Assembly (NCBI RefSeq): GCF_000764305.2
Contig: NW_025944820.1
Coordinates: 1 to 64,000 of the forward strand
Length of the DNA stretch: 64,000 nt
Direction: 5' to 3'
Origin: Hyalella azteca
Lineage: Eukaryota > Arthropoda > Malacostraca > Amphipoda > Hyalellidae
Shown: positions 35,201-49,137 of the stretch, in pieces
Numbering within the stretch: the stretch's first letter is position 1
Layout: the number at the start of each line of letters is the position of its first letter
The notes under the pieces: generated by a model
Databases searched by the model: none
The model's input: only the letters and a program-made list of their open reading frames with translations
Told to the model about the DNA's origin: nothing
Made by a program: the position numbers and the translations under genes

Positions 35201-37150
35201 AAGAAATAAGTAGGAGAGATAAATGTCAGAGGGACTTATTCAATTACACATAATATTAAACACGGACTGAAATCATGTCGTCATCGGAAATTTTCTACGG
35301 ATGTACTTATTTTCAGTAAATCTGAATATTGGCCGAATTAAGAGGTATGCTATACAGCTGATAATTTGATGACAAGGATATTGCGCGAGATGATTGGATT
35401 TTATATTGAAATCTTATAAGATATTTTAATAAATTCTCTTTGAGCGGATCTTTACCTTCACCTATCATCAATGCTACTATAACATCGGCCAATAGATGAT
35501 AGTTCAAAATTTTTACTTATCATCAGACAAAATTTTGCAATGATCATTATAAAATCTCGATAATTCGTTTGAAAATAAAGTTATTTCTCACTTGGTGATA
35601 GAAAGTTTAGTTAAATTTCCTTTGAATTACTTTATCTTATTTTATTTTTCAAGAAAATCCAATCTGATAGCAGCGCAATATATTTGTCAATTCAACCGAA
35701 CGTTAGAGTTACTTTTGAACAGACATTTCATTTTGATATCGAAAAATCTGCAGTAGATGTTAAATGAAACTGGTAAGTTATAATATCAAGATCTCATAAT
35801 TATCAGCTTTGTTCGAGTACTTGTAGCTCCAGGAGTTGAACTCGGGAATTAATGTTTTAAAAAGCCTATATTTTCTGTATCGATTAGACCTGGCTACCAT
35901 CTGACCGAAATTACAATGAATATTATTCCTCTGAATTGAGACTGAAAATCTTTTAAATTAAAAAAAAACAGTTAAGCTAAAGTCCAACCATTAAATAAAT
36001 AAAGGATTAAAGCCCAACCATTATCCTTCGACCATAAAATAACGTAACAACAGATCTTGACTTCATGTGAAGTTTTTTCTAGCCGAGTCAGCACCGGAGC
36101 GAGCGCGGCCACGTGCGGCTCGGCTGACGGCGGTAGCTGAATAACGACCTCGTCTTCAGGTGCACTTACTTTTATATTACGGTTAGCGACCCGTCACCTT
36201 AAGGTCACGTGCGCAACAGGCAGGCAGGTAGAGAAGTGAACCGCGAATGTAATTAGCAGTTTTTGGATAGTCACTCTCGCTATACCTGGCCCTTCTTCCT
36301 GGCTGCCCGTACCTTATGGTTGTGTCATCCCTAAACACGTTGTGGATCTTCAAGGCCTTCTGCTTGGTTAACCTAACGGAGTTGTGAATATGCTTATTTT
36401 TCAAGGTTTCAGAAGAAATTGTGAATTTACTTACTACGCCTTTGCCGCCGGGCCAAAAATTATTAATTTTCAATGTTTCAGAATTTATTTTACTACGCAA
36501 TATTACGGGAAAAAATCCAAAAAATATGATCGCTAAGCATAGAACGTTAACTTACAGTGTTAATAATGATATTCGAGATTTTTGCATCGTTAAATTTTAA
36601 TAATAAGGGCGTGCCAAATTAGATACCTATTTTACCTAACTCAGAAACACCTAACCTAACTACCTAATTACCTAACTCAGAAACACGGTTATTCAAGTCT
36701 CGACCGTATTAATACTCATGAGTAAGTCTTGTCTTATTAAATGGCTTCAGAACTATAATATATCGAAAAGATTATCAGAAGTTCGAATACGACTGTACGG
36801 CTTTAACTTGCTAAATGCAAAATACAAATAAAATGTCTGGATTTTGAACATGTGACTGAATACACATCCAGTCCATTTCGCCAATAAAAATTGAATTCAA
36901 GCACGAAAAAATTGTAACTTTAATTTATTTGGATTTTTGCGAAAACATAATACTCGTACGTAGAAAAGATCAGAATGTATCCAGAACTTGCAGCATGAAA
37001 CTCGCGGTTAAAACTATCAATGCTTAAGGAACCTTAAATGATATAATCAGAACTAGACCATCATCGAAACTCTCGGAACTTTTAACCTGAAACTCAGAGA
37101 ATAAAGATATTCTTAACCAAAACTCACAAAGAAGAAAACGAATTAATTTA
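35200..37150. other. Mostly AT-rich, with a CpG-rich patch
   Basis: At 36081-36230 the sequence turns GC-rich, with two CACGTG boxes (36110-36115, 36206-36211) and AGCCGAG/CTCGGCT able to pair across a 31-base loop. The minus strand is open from 36500 to 36183 (105 codons) with an internal SETLK repeat; no known domain recognised. It might be a promoter with a first exon, or a repeat. Nothing else seen. Confidence 0.3.
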
Positions 37151-37157
37151 CTTTCTT

Positions 37158-37470
37158 CAAGTGTCTTAACCTGCCACTCGTAGTTCTTCCTTCAAGTCTC
37201 TTAACCTGCCACTCATATTTCTTTCTTCAAGTTTCTTAACCTGCCACTCATATTTCTTATCAAGTCTCTTAACCTGCCACTCATATTTCTTCCATCAAGT
37301 CTCTTAACCTGCCACTCATATTTCTTCCATCAAGTCTCTTAACCTGCCACTCGTATTCCTTCTTCAAGTCTATTAACCTGCCACTCATATTTCTTTCTTC
37401 AAGTCTCTTAACCTGTCACTCGTATTCCTTCTTTCAAGTCTCTAAGCGTGCCACTCGTAGTTCTCCCTTC
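37158..37470 (+). repeat. 34-bp tandem array
   Basis: About nine units built on CTTCAAGTCTCTTAACCTGC and CACTCATATTTCTT, with several units shortened. Confidence 0.85.
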
Positions 37471-39454
37471 AAAATTCGGAGGAACAAAATTTCGAATCTG
37501 ACATTCGTGAGCACCAAACTGTAAAGTGAGATTTATTGAGTATGTTGGTTAATTTTGAGGACATTTATGCACTGATGTAGTGTCTCCCCACTTCTCTGTC
37601 AGAGGGAACTCATCAAAATGCATCATAAAGGAAAATACATCAAGTTGAATCCTCCACTACCTGTAAACTCAACATGATGAAACACACTCAAGGTCTTCTT
37701 CTAGCCTTATATGCATACGTCATTTCAAGTACTCAAGCTGTGCTTTATTGTGGGTTTGCACAGCCACGACTGTGCAGAGTCACGCAAATATTCCTGCAAA
37801 AATACAAGGAAGTCTGGAATGATGTTTCCCTAGAAATACCTTGATTATATATTGGTGGGAAAAATGACAGCCTGGCATCCTTGGAAAACAGAAAATTATT
37901 ATGTTTGACACGTGCAGTTCGTTATGCCACGATACACAGAGATGTATGTTCAATAATAATCTTTTCTTCTATTCAAGTTTTAAGGCTGTAGTAAAAATGT
38001 TCTAGAGGGCCAAAGGTCGCTACGACAATTTAATTATAATCAAGCTCGACATACATCACACCCTTGGTAAAGTATTCATGGTAGGTATAAGTGACGCAGC
38101 AGTCCCAGGCTCATTCGATGATGGAAGTGAACTAAATTAAATGGCTTATTAAAATTCAAGAATTGGACACAGGCCATGGGCCTATTTCTTCAGTGCCCAC
38201 ACTTCTATTCTATTCTATCACACATTATTGAGCTACATAAGTCCTTTCTTCAGTGCCGACACTTCTATTCTATTCTATCACACATTATTGAGCTACATAA
38301 GTCCACTACAGTGACCACACTACAAACCACATTATTTGGGCCAAAATAGGCGTCAACAGTACCCACATTAGGTCACCTTAATAGCACGTTAGGTGCTCCA
38401 AATTTTATATTCAGGTATTATCCATGATTTTTTTACATAGTCACACATGTCACTAACATTTAAAAAAAATCAACTCAGCTTCTAACAATTCGTATTCTTT
38501 CTATCAGCGATTATTTTCAATTTTTTTCAATCACCTTGCTTGGGAAATCGAGCATTCCAATCTTCCGAATCAATGCGCCCAAGTTATTGGGTATTAATTT
38601 ATCTGAACCTATCATCTATTAACTTTTGTAACAACTTCCCTCAAGTTAAATATCATATTAATTATTAAATATCATTTATAGAGCATATTAAATGTAAATA
38701 TTTTTAATTATCAAATAAAATAAATTGAGCCCATCTTCAACAAAATTATAAAACTTCGAATCAGATTAGATTATAATAATACCACCTGGGAATATAAAAT
38801 TTCCATTATTCAAATATTTTGAAAAAATATATATTTGCATAACACATCTTTCTATACTGCGCATCGGCAACTTTATATTACTGTAAAGTAATAAATATTA
38901 CACAATAATATTTGCTTAGCAAAGAGTATAGTGGTTTAGGAGGTTAGATCTAAAAGTTTTCTATGAGTTATCAATGATCAAAACCTGAAATTAAATTTAT
39001 TCAGAATAATTAGGTTTGGAAATTTACTGTTTTTGACTGTTCACATTTCTACACAAACATATTTTCAATTTTATACGTTACCATGTGGAAATAAAAAATA
39101 TAATACCACTTCCATTTCACTTGTTCGATGCTGTACACGAAACCTTCGGTAATTTTCAGTATAAAAAACAGCTAATTCTCAATGCAAATCCAAAATTCAA
39201 GTTTAAAAGGTGCACTGAATATATCTTAATCCGGATATTCTTTACGTATATTTTTTCTCTCCAATATTATAAATCATTGCTTCGGTATCTATCTTGTATC
39301 AGAATTTTCACTCCCACATAAAGCATACAAATGTAAATATTAAACAAATTCTTTTAAAGAATAACTCCATTAACGGGCCGAAAAACCTATGCACAATATC
39401 AGTGTTGTTTTTTATTCAACTGCTAAGCTTCGAATCCTTTTGGAATTCTTGGTA
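37471..39454. other. AT-rich stretch with no gene seen
   Basis: Holds two copies of a ~65-bp repeat (38187-38305, CACTTCTATTCTATTCTATC core) and short open frames only. Confidence 0.5.
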
Positions 39455-39606
39455 AATTAATATTGATTTTGATAAATATTGATCTTGATAAATATTGATC
39501 TTGATGAATATTGATCCTGATAAATATTGTTCCTGATAAATATTGATCTTGATATATATTGATCTTGATAAACATTGATCTTGATAAATATTGATCTTTA
39601 TAAATT
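39455..39606. repeat. 16-bp tandem array
   Basis: About nine units of GATCTTGATAAATATT; minus-strand frames read a 16-residue repeat such as IKINIYQDQYL. Coding is not supported. Confidence 0.85.
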
Positions 39607-39724
39607 TCATGGAAATATCTTATTGAATCCCAAATTAACTTAGAAGGCAATAAGTCTCTTTTTTTAGACCGCTCATTATCCGTATTATTGTGAAGAGATA
39701 TTAACTCTTTGCAATGACGGAAGG

Positions 39725-40075
39725 AATTTTGCACTTTTTGCCGTTGTGTGTCATCTCGACCCAGTTTGACCATACTTTGGGCGCATCACTGCTACTTGCA
39801 AAAAAAAAGTCACTGTGTGTGTGTCACTATTTGGAAAAGTGTGTCACTATTTGGAAAAGTGTGTCACTATTTGGAAAAGTATGTCACAATTTGGAAAAGT
39901 GTGTCACTATTTGGACAACACAACGCATTAATTTTCATGAGTGTTAGTGCGCCAATGTTGCCGCAGAATGGCCACCAATAACACGCCTAAGATTTTCCTA
40001 TTGGTATGCAGGATACGCACGAGCATGAGTCCTTCACTTTCTGTATAAGGAAGCTGAGCTTCCTTCAAAGTCCTG
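39725..40075. repeat. Diverged duplicate of 55050-55440
   Basis: Shared pieces in the same order: TTTTGCCGTTGTGTG, AGTGCTACTTGCA, TGTCA-TATTTGGACAA, TTTTCATGAGTG and a GCACGA-CATGAG stretch. Within it, a 20-bp array of five units at 39818-39915 (GTGTGTCACTATTTGGAAAA). No gene. Confidence 0.45.
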
Positions 40076-42189
40076 AGGTTGTTCACCATCGTGCGTACGT
40101 AACTTCAGGTTACCACTCTACGCTGATCGTTAAAACAACGAAATGTGTTATTATGTATTTGAACCCAAAATCTCCGAATGAAAATAGTGGAAAAACATTG
40201 TTGCTAACATCAATTTAATTAACATGGAATAGGTGAAAATTTTTAAATCCCGGCATCGAATAGTACAACACAAATAAAATCATAGATGTTTAAAATGAAT
40301 TTGGTTGTTGGTCCGAATCAAAGAAAAAAAATAATAACCGATAACCCAAAAAAAAACCAAATCCAAAACTAAATACTATAATAATACTTACGTACTATAC
40401 CTAAAATATCAACATTTGTGCAGTGTACCCCCAGTATATAGATGTCTATACACCCACGAAATATACCCATAGTATATACAGGTGTAATATGCTTATAGAA
40501 TATACATTTACGTATTTTTTTTATTATTCACTTAAATATTATTCCTATAATACAAACAGTAACGTAATGCTCCTAAATTAAATACAGCACGTGACATCCC
40601 ATTTGTATATACACATTTGCATAATATTACTATATTTTTTACACTTATACATATATATGAAAGACTTTCCATCCGTAGACACGTATGCAAACGCACCATT
40701 CAAATGAACCTCACAATCTACGCAGTGGAAAGGACGGCTATTAATTTCCAGCCATCCAGCCTTTCACTCACACTTGTCTCGAGATTTTACAGACATTTTT
40801 CTACGTTTGGTACGTTTGATCTACCAGATGAGGTAGATGTATTGACTTTATTTGAGAAATATTGCAAATATAATTTATGTGCTCATTATGGGAAATAAAA
40901 CGATTTTAGAGCTTCATCAAGAAGCTTGTAGCACCGGCGAAAAATAAATGCATATATTAGCACTTGGAAATACTATCAACATGAATGGTACTCTACTATT
41001 TTAAAACTCGTGTAGATTTTAACATTATTTAAATAAAATCTGCGATGTCCATATATAATAAAAACAAATTAGTACTATCCTTTTTTAGAGGCTTGCAAAA
41101 TAAAACAAACCTTCGCAAACAGGTTAATTCTAGCCATTCCCAGGTTCTGCTTCTTATGCATTCAGTCGAAAATCCATCAAATCCTGAATTAATTTTTCCG
41201 AATGCTGCATATTAACCAGATATGCGTTAGATATTGAATATTTTTCAGAAAAATTATTTATACGTGGATTTTTCATAAGCTTCGCAGTGGTTCTCATAAA
41301 ATATTTTACTTCGATGAATATTAGACGATTACTTTGGTTGCCCTTCAAGTAATGAGTCCAGCCATTATTTGTCGTCACATTTTCACTTTTCGAGTGAAAT
41401 TTATTTGAATGAGCATGACTTTGTTTCTATTTATCTTCTGAAATCTCTCGTGCATCTAAAAAAATTCATCTTACGTGTTTCGACGCGCCCATCTCTGTCA
41501 ATTTATAAGAGAGTTTGTATCTGAGCAATAAACGTACATTGTATTCAAGTATGCACATTTTCATTGCAAGGTAGAGCAGTGTGATAACGTAATTTTCGTG
41601 CTCAAAACTGCTATGAAAGGAAGCAGTGAAAGCGATTTTTTATGAAAAAAATGTTTAACGCGTTATTTTTTAAAATTTAAGTAATTTTTTTTAACCTAGA
41701 ATACACACAGTTGCTCGAGAGTGGCGTCAAAACAATCCTGTCTTTTAGCTGCATGAGGTTGGACCTATATTTATATGATATTATTATTGATATATGATAT
41801 CTAGATATATATTTTTGATGATATATGATATGATATGTGATGTACCTAGAGCAATCTGAGCTCGAATACTCACAGAACCCGCGGGTACGCTACAAAAAAA
41901 AACTCAACAATGTTTGCTTTTATGGAATCAGGAGAACTAAATTAAAACAAAAGCACAAATTCTCTCAGAAACTCATCCCGCTATTTGCCATTTCATTATT
42001 AATGCATCATTTTTTTCTCTTATCTGGCTGCTAAGCATTCTTGTTTGCCATCGCATACCTGAGGATGCGTCTTATGCAAATGTGTGTGCGTAGAGCTTGT
42101 TCACTTTTCTATTTTTATGACATACACAACCTACACACTCCCAAAAATTAACGGGTTATATTTACCAAATAGTCAAACTCTTTCCGCCG
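40076..42189. other. AT-rich stretch with no gene called
   Basis: An open minus-strand frame at 41154-41378 (74 codons) has ordinary composition but no recognisable domain. A TATGATAT-rich low-complexity patch lies at 41770-41840. Confidence 0.45.
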
Positions 42190-42650
42190 ATAGGAACTGT
42201 CACGTCATTTCGCCAGGCAAAACTAGGCCTAGATTACCACATTGTCATTTGCCGGACAAAACTAGACCTAGATTACCCACCACGTCATTTTGCCGGGCAA
42301 AACTAGACCTATATTACCCACCACGTCATTTGCCGGGCAAAACTAGACCTAGATTACCCACCATGTAATTTTACGGGACAAAACTAGACCTGGGTTACCC
42401 ACTATGCGTCATTTTGCCGGACAAAACTAAACCTAGATTACCCACACCGTCATTTACCGGGCAAAACTAGACCAAGATTACCCACCACATCATTTTGTCA
42501 GGCAAAAGCAGACCTATATTGCCCACCACGTCATTGTGCCGGGCAAAACTAGATCGACCTAGATTACCCACCCCGTCATTTTGCCGGACAAAACTAGACC
42601 TAGATTACCCACCTTGTCATTTGGTCGGATAAAACTAGAGGTAGTTTACC
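42190..42650 (+). repeat. 42-bp tandem array
   Basis: About eleven units of CGTCATTTTGCCGGGCAAAA plus CTAGACCTAGATTACCCACC. Single-base and small indel variation. No coding evidence. Confidence 0.9.
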
Positions 42651-42716
42651 CACTCAAGGACACATTGTGCATTACTTTTTATATTATCTCGCCCAATTGC
42701 CCGAGTTGCAGCGTAG

Positions 42717-42903
42717 TCACCGCAAGTCTCGTCGGAGGTCAAAGCTTGGGTCGGTCGACGTCAACTCCACAGGCCGCATCTTCACCACGTAGGACCAGCA
42801 ACCGGCGCTGTAGCTGCGGTCAGGGCCAAGGGTTTCACTTTCATCGAGATTCCGTAAAAGTCTGCGTCGGTCGTCGGTGTGGGAACACATCTTGCCAAAC
42901 ACG
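42717..42903 (-). other. Unidentified protein-like open frame
   Basis: About 60 codons of balanced composition including RRRLLRNLDESETLG and GCWSYVVKMRPVEL, in GC-richer sequence than its surroundings. A GTGACT at its 3' edge could be a weak splice donor. It ends against the foldback element at 42905. Function unknown; could be a decayed exon. Confidence 0.25.
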
Positions 42904-42904
42904 T

Positions 42905-43144
42905 ACACTCAGAAAAAGGATAGGCTCATGGTTATAATAGATATGCACTTTTAGCCTTTATTCGGGTCATCCTGAAGCAGTTTAGCAATGTTAAAGGGCG
43001 TATCAGTTCTACGTCTGCTCTCTGCTTGTGCTATGGGAAAGTAAGCGTATTTATACAATATTATGTATTATATATATTCAATATTATGTATAAATAATAA
43101 ATATTATATTCATATAATATTACTCATACATTTTTTCTGAGTGT
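42905..43144. mobile_element. Foldback/MITE-like element
   Basis: Perfect 13-bp terminal inverted repeats ACACTCAGAAAAA (42905-42917) and TTTTTCTGAGTGT (43132-43144) enclose an AT-rich 240-bp unit with no reading frame. Its left half shares a diverged ~80-bp stretch with 63205-63290 (GGGTCATCCTGA-GCAGTTT). It separates two minus-strand protein-like frames. Confidence 0.55.
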
Positions 43145-43330
43145 GGTGTCGTATAGCTCAGAAAAAATGTCCACGTAAGTGACGCGCAGTTTAAGTGTTT
43201 TTACTTCACTAGGCTCGAGGGTGGACGTTACTTCAGCGGTGTCGTCAGGGAATGTTGGAATGAAGTTGAAGTTTGACCAGCAAACATTGTGTTTAAAAGC
43301 TGCAAACACAACTGCTGTTGAATGTTTACT
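43145..43330 (-). other. Unidentified protein-like open frame, possible decayed exon
   Basis: About 60 codons after a possible acceptor GGTTCCCAG (minus strand). It includes IPTFPDDTAEV and LEPSEVKTLKLRVTY. That pattern (L-x-P, then alternating K-x-L-x-V-x-Y) is reminiscent of the C-terminal beta-barrel of transglutaminases, but the match is short and I cannot confirm it. The frame runs into the foldback element and stops there. Confidence 0.25.
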
Positions 43331-43439
43331 TGGCACTTCTGTCCTGGGAACCTTTCGGTTGAAAGCCATTCACCCACTTCATCCTCGTGAAGGGCTTCAT
43401 TTCCTCTTGTTTTGAGACATTCATTTCCCCACAAGCGAT

Positions 43440-45825
43440 AGGCTCATGTAAAAAAACATTAATCCTTCTTTTCGATTCGTGTTTCGTTTGTTTAATCGAG
43501 CGGTGGACGGATATTAGATCGAATTCTATTACAGAAACTTACAAAATCATTTTTTAATTCGATTCATTTAAAAGTCACACTGAATCTTCACACTTCTGTA
43601 CACAAAACTCACTAGAAATATTTGCGAGTAGAATGCGATCTCTGAAGTAGAATGCATTCGTTAAATGCTCTTATTAATTGACACCTAACGGCACAAGTCT
43701 GATTACGTTAGTACATGTCTATAAGCTCGGAAGTCATAACATTTTATAAGACTTACAGCCCAGCTGCTCAGGAAAAAGGCCTAAAATTATGAATGAGCCT
43801 AAATTAAGCATTTAATTTACTTGTCCACTCACAATTCACAAGCAAAGCCAGCCATCTACTGCCAGAACTCCTCAGGTTGATATTTATTTATGCGCTATTC
43901 ACAAGAACAAGACTTCAGATAATATAAAAAGGCGCAAGGTTTCATAAAAGTGGCCGAAATGGCAAAATAAGCCGAACTCCATGAAAAAAATCTATGGTTT
44001 TTTTTACTTTTTACTATGGTTCATGGCTGGGGAGTTTTTTGAGATTGGTTGTCGCATGCGACCTCTTGCTTTATTGAGTATCTTCGTTATTAAAGAAGTG
44101 AACCAAACCTTTATTAAGTAAACCGACGTGTACGAGACAGATGGCCGCTCGAACCGCACCGGCTATTGTGAGACAGATGACCGCCCCAAAAATGCACGCA
44201 CATATGTCACGTTTTTTACTTTTTTCCAGCATTACTCTTATCAAATATAAGAGTTCAAGTTACTCGATATGATACCTCTAGATAATAAAAAAAACATGTC
44301 ATTAAAAATCGGGTACAGAAATATCGAAATTGTTTCTTTTCCATTATAAATGCTGAGCAGAATGTCTTGAAATGTAATACTTTTTATGATAATGCTACCG
44401 TTCTACTTTACTCGAGTAGAATATTCACGCTAAACGTTTTGCGAAATTCAAACAAGTTAATTAGTTAAAGATTTTACACCGAAGAGTAAGTGCCGTATGT
44501 TACACAAGTCCCACAACCTAGCTCTCAAGTTTACAGCCCAAGTTACCGCAAACGAGCTTCGAAAAAACTTAGAGGTTAAAAGAGAACGCTTCTCAAACAA
44601 TACAAAGAAACCGCAAAAAAAAAAGTAATTTTTTGCGTCTGCGAACAATTTTTTTTATATGGGCAAGTGTTGAAGGATTTTTAGCAACAAATTGTGTGGC
44701 AGTTCACCATTTAGAGCTCATTTCATGCTCATCCAATTCTCTAACTGTACTCGCTGCTATCTACACACTTTAATGACACATGTTTCAAACAATTCTCATT
44801 CAATACTCACATATTTATTCACTGCTGTAGACACACATTACTCACACATTACTCACACAATACTCCTTCAGTACTCGCATATTTATTAATTGCTATAGAC
44901 ATACATTACTCATACATTACTCACACAATCCTCATTCAGCACTCACATATATACTCACTGCATGAGACACACAATACTCACACATTACTCACACAATCTT
45001 AATGCTGTGTTTGATTCACTTAACACACTTGTTTGAAAAATTATAATCATAAACTTGTTCAACAAAACATAAGAAATCCTGCACTAACGACTTGGTCCTG
45101 CTCCAGCGGTTGCATCAATGAGTTTCGATCCCCTTGGGTTTATGCCCTAGAATTGATTTAATAATTTCCCCAGAATATAAAAATTAGGCTTGAAACCTAT
45201 CTCGTCATATCCATTTAAAGTGACTCAAATCCGAGTAGCCATCCTCGTTCCAACTCCATAGAAATAAAGGATTGCCTTTTCCTTTTTTTCTAAATATTAT
45301 ATCAATTACTTATATTCCTTTTTTCCACATCCCGAAAAAATTAAGGATTCTGTTCTTTGAAAGTCACCAAGGGTCGCTGAAACTAACGATCTAAAAATGT
45401 CGTGAAATAACTATGCATTGTTCCTTTTTTGTTATACCATTAAATGTAATTATATCACGTGCATAATAATAGAGGTGATAGTGTATTAGTATTATTCAAT
45501 TATTATAGTATTATAGTGATAGTATTATTCTATTTAAATTATCTGCCTTTTATGTACATTATGGAGAGTAAAAGCTGTGTCGCTCGGTCACATTGCGCAC
45601 TCCTCCGGCATCCAGAAAAATTTTCAGGATCATATTGTCTTAAAATCGACGCGCTTTCTTTCCACAGCACGAAAAGAGCACAGACGTAACACTAATACGC
45701 CCTCATACAGAACTAAACTAGTTCATTATGAAATAAGAGAAAGAGAGAAAGAAAAGTTACTTGGTTAAAGTCTAACTCATTTTTCTTACTGTACTAGTAA
45801 CCTTGACTCTCACTTTCCAGTGACA
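43440..45825. other. AT-rich stretch with no gene seen
   Basis: Degenerate ACTCACACATTACTCACACA repeats at about 44800-44990; short open frames only. Confidence 0.5.
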
Positions 45826-45930
45826 TGGATGTAAGTTTTTAGTATGCAGTATGCATGACTTACATGATGTAGGTTTTTAGTATGCAGTATGCATGACTTA
45901 CATGATGTAGGTTTTTAGTATGCTGTATGC
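45826..45930 (+). repeat. 38-bp tandem array
   Basis: Nearly three units of GTAGGTTTTTAGTATGCAGT plus ATGCATGACTTACATGAT. Confidence 0.85.
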
Positions 45931-47606
45931 ATGACTCGATTATGCAATGAGATGGAGACTGTGTACAATGCTTCTTTGAAACACGTTTGACAAGGTTACT
46001 TACTACAATATGTTACATTGTTGAACTTGCTTTGTGCATTGTACCAAAATCAACATGAATCAAATAATGTACTCTTATTTATGTAGGCTACCTGTGGATA
46101 TTTTTCTTATGATTACAGTATACCCATGAGATATCACATATAACGGTCATATAACTGAAACAACTGAATAAGTACTGTTGCTTAAACAGCTTTGTGTAGC
46201 ACTTTATCCAGTTGTTCAAAACTGGCAACTGCTGTAGCAATTACTTCAACAACAACATCAAATAATTCATAATAATCAATTCAAATAATAGTCAATTCAA
46301 ATGATAATCAATTCAAAAAATAATCAATTCAACCGAAGCAGTAACAACTTGCCTTTGGCGGTTGGAGTTGAATTTTCTAGAAATGTTCATAAGGAAATCT
46401 TTAGAGCATGAACAGTATAACGACTGTTTGAGTCAGCAGATAGTATAACTGTTACAAGAAGAACTGGAACAACTTCATAAATAACTGCCACGAGCAACCA
46501 CTAGTCGACTTAGAAAACCGCAGTTGGAAAAACTAACTTAAAAACCGTCGTGAGCAACAGTATCAGCAACTGCTGGAACCACTACCACTTGATCTTCTTT
46601 CAAGACTTGTTCTAAAATTGCTTAAATAGATCCCGAAGCAACTGCTGGAATCAACTGCTAAAGTCGCCGCTAAAATAGCTTCTGTGAATAACTGTTTGAA
46701 CAATGACTGTAACAGCTGTTTGAGCAGCAGTAGGAAAAATGGCTTGAATAACGGCTGCATGTATTAACTGTAAAATCAGGTAGTGGAACACTGCTAAAAC
46801 AATTTTTTCTCAAACTTCTGATATAAGGGCAGAAAAAAATTTTGAACAAAGGCTGGAAAAATATTGAAGCCACAAATCTAATACGTGATCGATCAACTAT
46901 GTGAAAATTTATGATCTGTGTGACTCTCCACATAGTTCACCATGTAATCATGTGATTAGTACTACTTATGAACCATGACTTCACATCTTTCGTTGTGAAT
47001 AATCCGAGATTTTTCCCATAAATCGTGACAAGTGCCGTCATAACCTTGTCTCCAAATACGGTGCTAATATAACTAATTAATGACCTTCACCATGCGTCAA
47101 GATATATAGTGTCATTATAACCTCATGATCCTCGCATTGAATCATGACCACAAATTATTTTAATCTAATGACTCTAACCATGATACCATGACTCCACATA
47201 TATCACTATCATAACTTCATGACGAAAAATTAAATTTCAATTTATATGATATGATATCATATTTCGTCCCTTAAAAATAACATATTCATTTATTTAATGG
47301 ATGTCAGATGAGTTATATGAACAAACAGTGGTGGTGCGTTCGACTTATTTTCTTCAAGCTTCAAGAAAATGAAGAAGAAATATAAGATTAATCAAGAAAA
47401 TATAATAAGATATAAAATAGAAATAATAATAAAAAATCAATAAAATTTTATTAGAAAACTGAATCTTTGTACAGTGTTTTCTTCCTCCGACAATGAGCTT
47501 AAAATTTTTTAATAATTTTTCCTATTCTGTCGTTCTAAGTGAATTACAAATGATTTGTATTAAGCCTTTAGCTGGCCAGTTACTAAAAATTTTCACTTGA
47601 TTCTCC
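45931..47606. other. AT-rich stretch with no gene seen
   Basis: Short repeats of ATAATCAATTCAA (46257-46330) and a degenerate AACTGCTGGAA-like patch (46440-46760). No supported gene. Confidence 0.5.
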
Positions 47607-48134
47607 TCCTTTAAAGACCTCCTCTAAGCTTAGGATTAGATTTAAAAGATTTCTTTAAAGATTCTCCTCACAGCTTATAAGGATTAGATATAAAATATTT
47701 CTTTAAAGATTCTCCTCACAGCTTAGGATTAGATTTAAAAGATTTCTTTAAATATTCTCCTCACAGCTTAGGATTAGATTTAAAAGATTTCTTTAAAGAT
47801 TCTCCTCACAGCTTAGGATTCGATTTAAAAGATTTCTTTAAAGATTCTCCTCACAGCTTAGGATTAGATTTAAAAGATTGCTTTAAAGATTCTCCTCACA
47901 GCTTATAAGGATTAGATATAAAATATTTCTTTAAAGATTCTCCTCACAGCTTAGAATTAGATTTAAAAGATTTCTTTAAAGATTCTCCTCACAGCTTAGG
48001 ATTAGATATAAAAGATTTCTTTAAAGATTCTCCTCACAGCTTAGGATTAGATTTAAAAAATTTCTTTAAAGATTCTCCTCACAGCTTAGAATTAGATTTA
48101 AAAGATTTCTTTAAAGATTCTCCTCACAGCTTAG
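47607..48134 (+). repeat. 45-bp tandem array
   Basis: Eleven to twelve units of AGATTCTCCTCACAGCTTAG plus GATTAGATTTAAAAGATTTC and TTTAA, quite homogeneous. Confidence 0.9.
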
Positions 48135-48867
48135 GACACTCAGCAAGAGATGTTTGTGTTTGCTGCTACGTCATCATGCCTCCGTCAGTCAATCACCAAT
48201 TAATCATCTAATCATCGTTCCATATATAGCATCATCCCCTACCATGAGCAAGTATTAAAATATTTGCTATAAAAATAAAAGTTTTGACCATGAATTTCAA
48301 AATTGGCGCCATTTTCCCATTTTTTAAAATCAGGAAGTAGCAATTTATATTTAATCAATTAAAGTTATTTGATGAGCAAGTAGTAAATTGTAGTTGGATA
48401 GTTACCCTCTAAATTTGTTCCTTTAAATTTAAATTACATAAATTTTTGATAGCGTAGAGACCGTATTTAATGAATTGTTCAACTGCGATTTACTTTTTAA
48501 ACATGCGTAATTTGAGGAAATCAATATGAGTAAAATATATCTTAGTGTGATTCATACTTTCTGTATTGGATTGATATGTTTGTATTTATGTATATTTCAA
48601 TGTTTACCCTCGAAAGTGTTTAACATCTCAGAGATGTACTCGTACTACGAGATGCATGACTAGTACATACTGTATATGATATGTGCTCTGATTATAAACC
48701 TCGTTGAATTCGACTAATAAAATGTAATCTCATGCTACATGCTCCCATCCTTAAAATAATCTTCCATCAACTCATCATCAAATATCCCATCTCAGGTTAA
48801 TTGATCTAAACATTTCCTTGAAGTCTTCTTCCATTCAACAAACACATGGAAACATGCGTGCGTGTTT
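48135..48867. other. AT-rich spacer, no gene seen
   Basis: No long open frame or repeat noticed. Confidence 0.5.
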
Positions 48868-49137
48868 TAGACCATGTTTTTAGACCATATTTTAGACCAT
48901 ACTTTAGACCATTTTAGACCATACTTTAGACCATGTTTTAGACCATATTTTAGACAATATTTTAGACAATATTTTAGACCATATTTTAGAAAATATTTTA
49001 GACCATATTTTAGACCATATTTTAGACCATGTTTTAGACAATATTTAGAAAATATTTTAGACCATATTTTAGACCATATTTTAGACCATGTTTTAGACAA
49101 TATTTAAACCATATTTTAGACCATATTTTAAACCGTG
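48868..49137. repeat. 14-bp tandem array (TTTTAGACCATATT)
   Basis: About nineteen units, open in all frames on both strands because no unit contains a stop. Its core GACCATAT resembles that of the 14-bp array at 52198-52475. Confidence 0.9.

Noticed and set aside
47607..48134. Regular repeats considered as a CRISPR array
   Set aside because: Units are contiguous 45-mers with no unique spacers, in a eukaryotic context.
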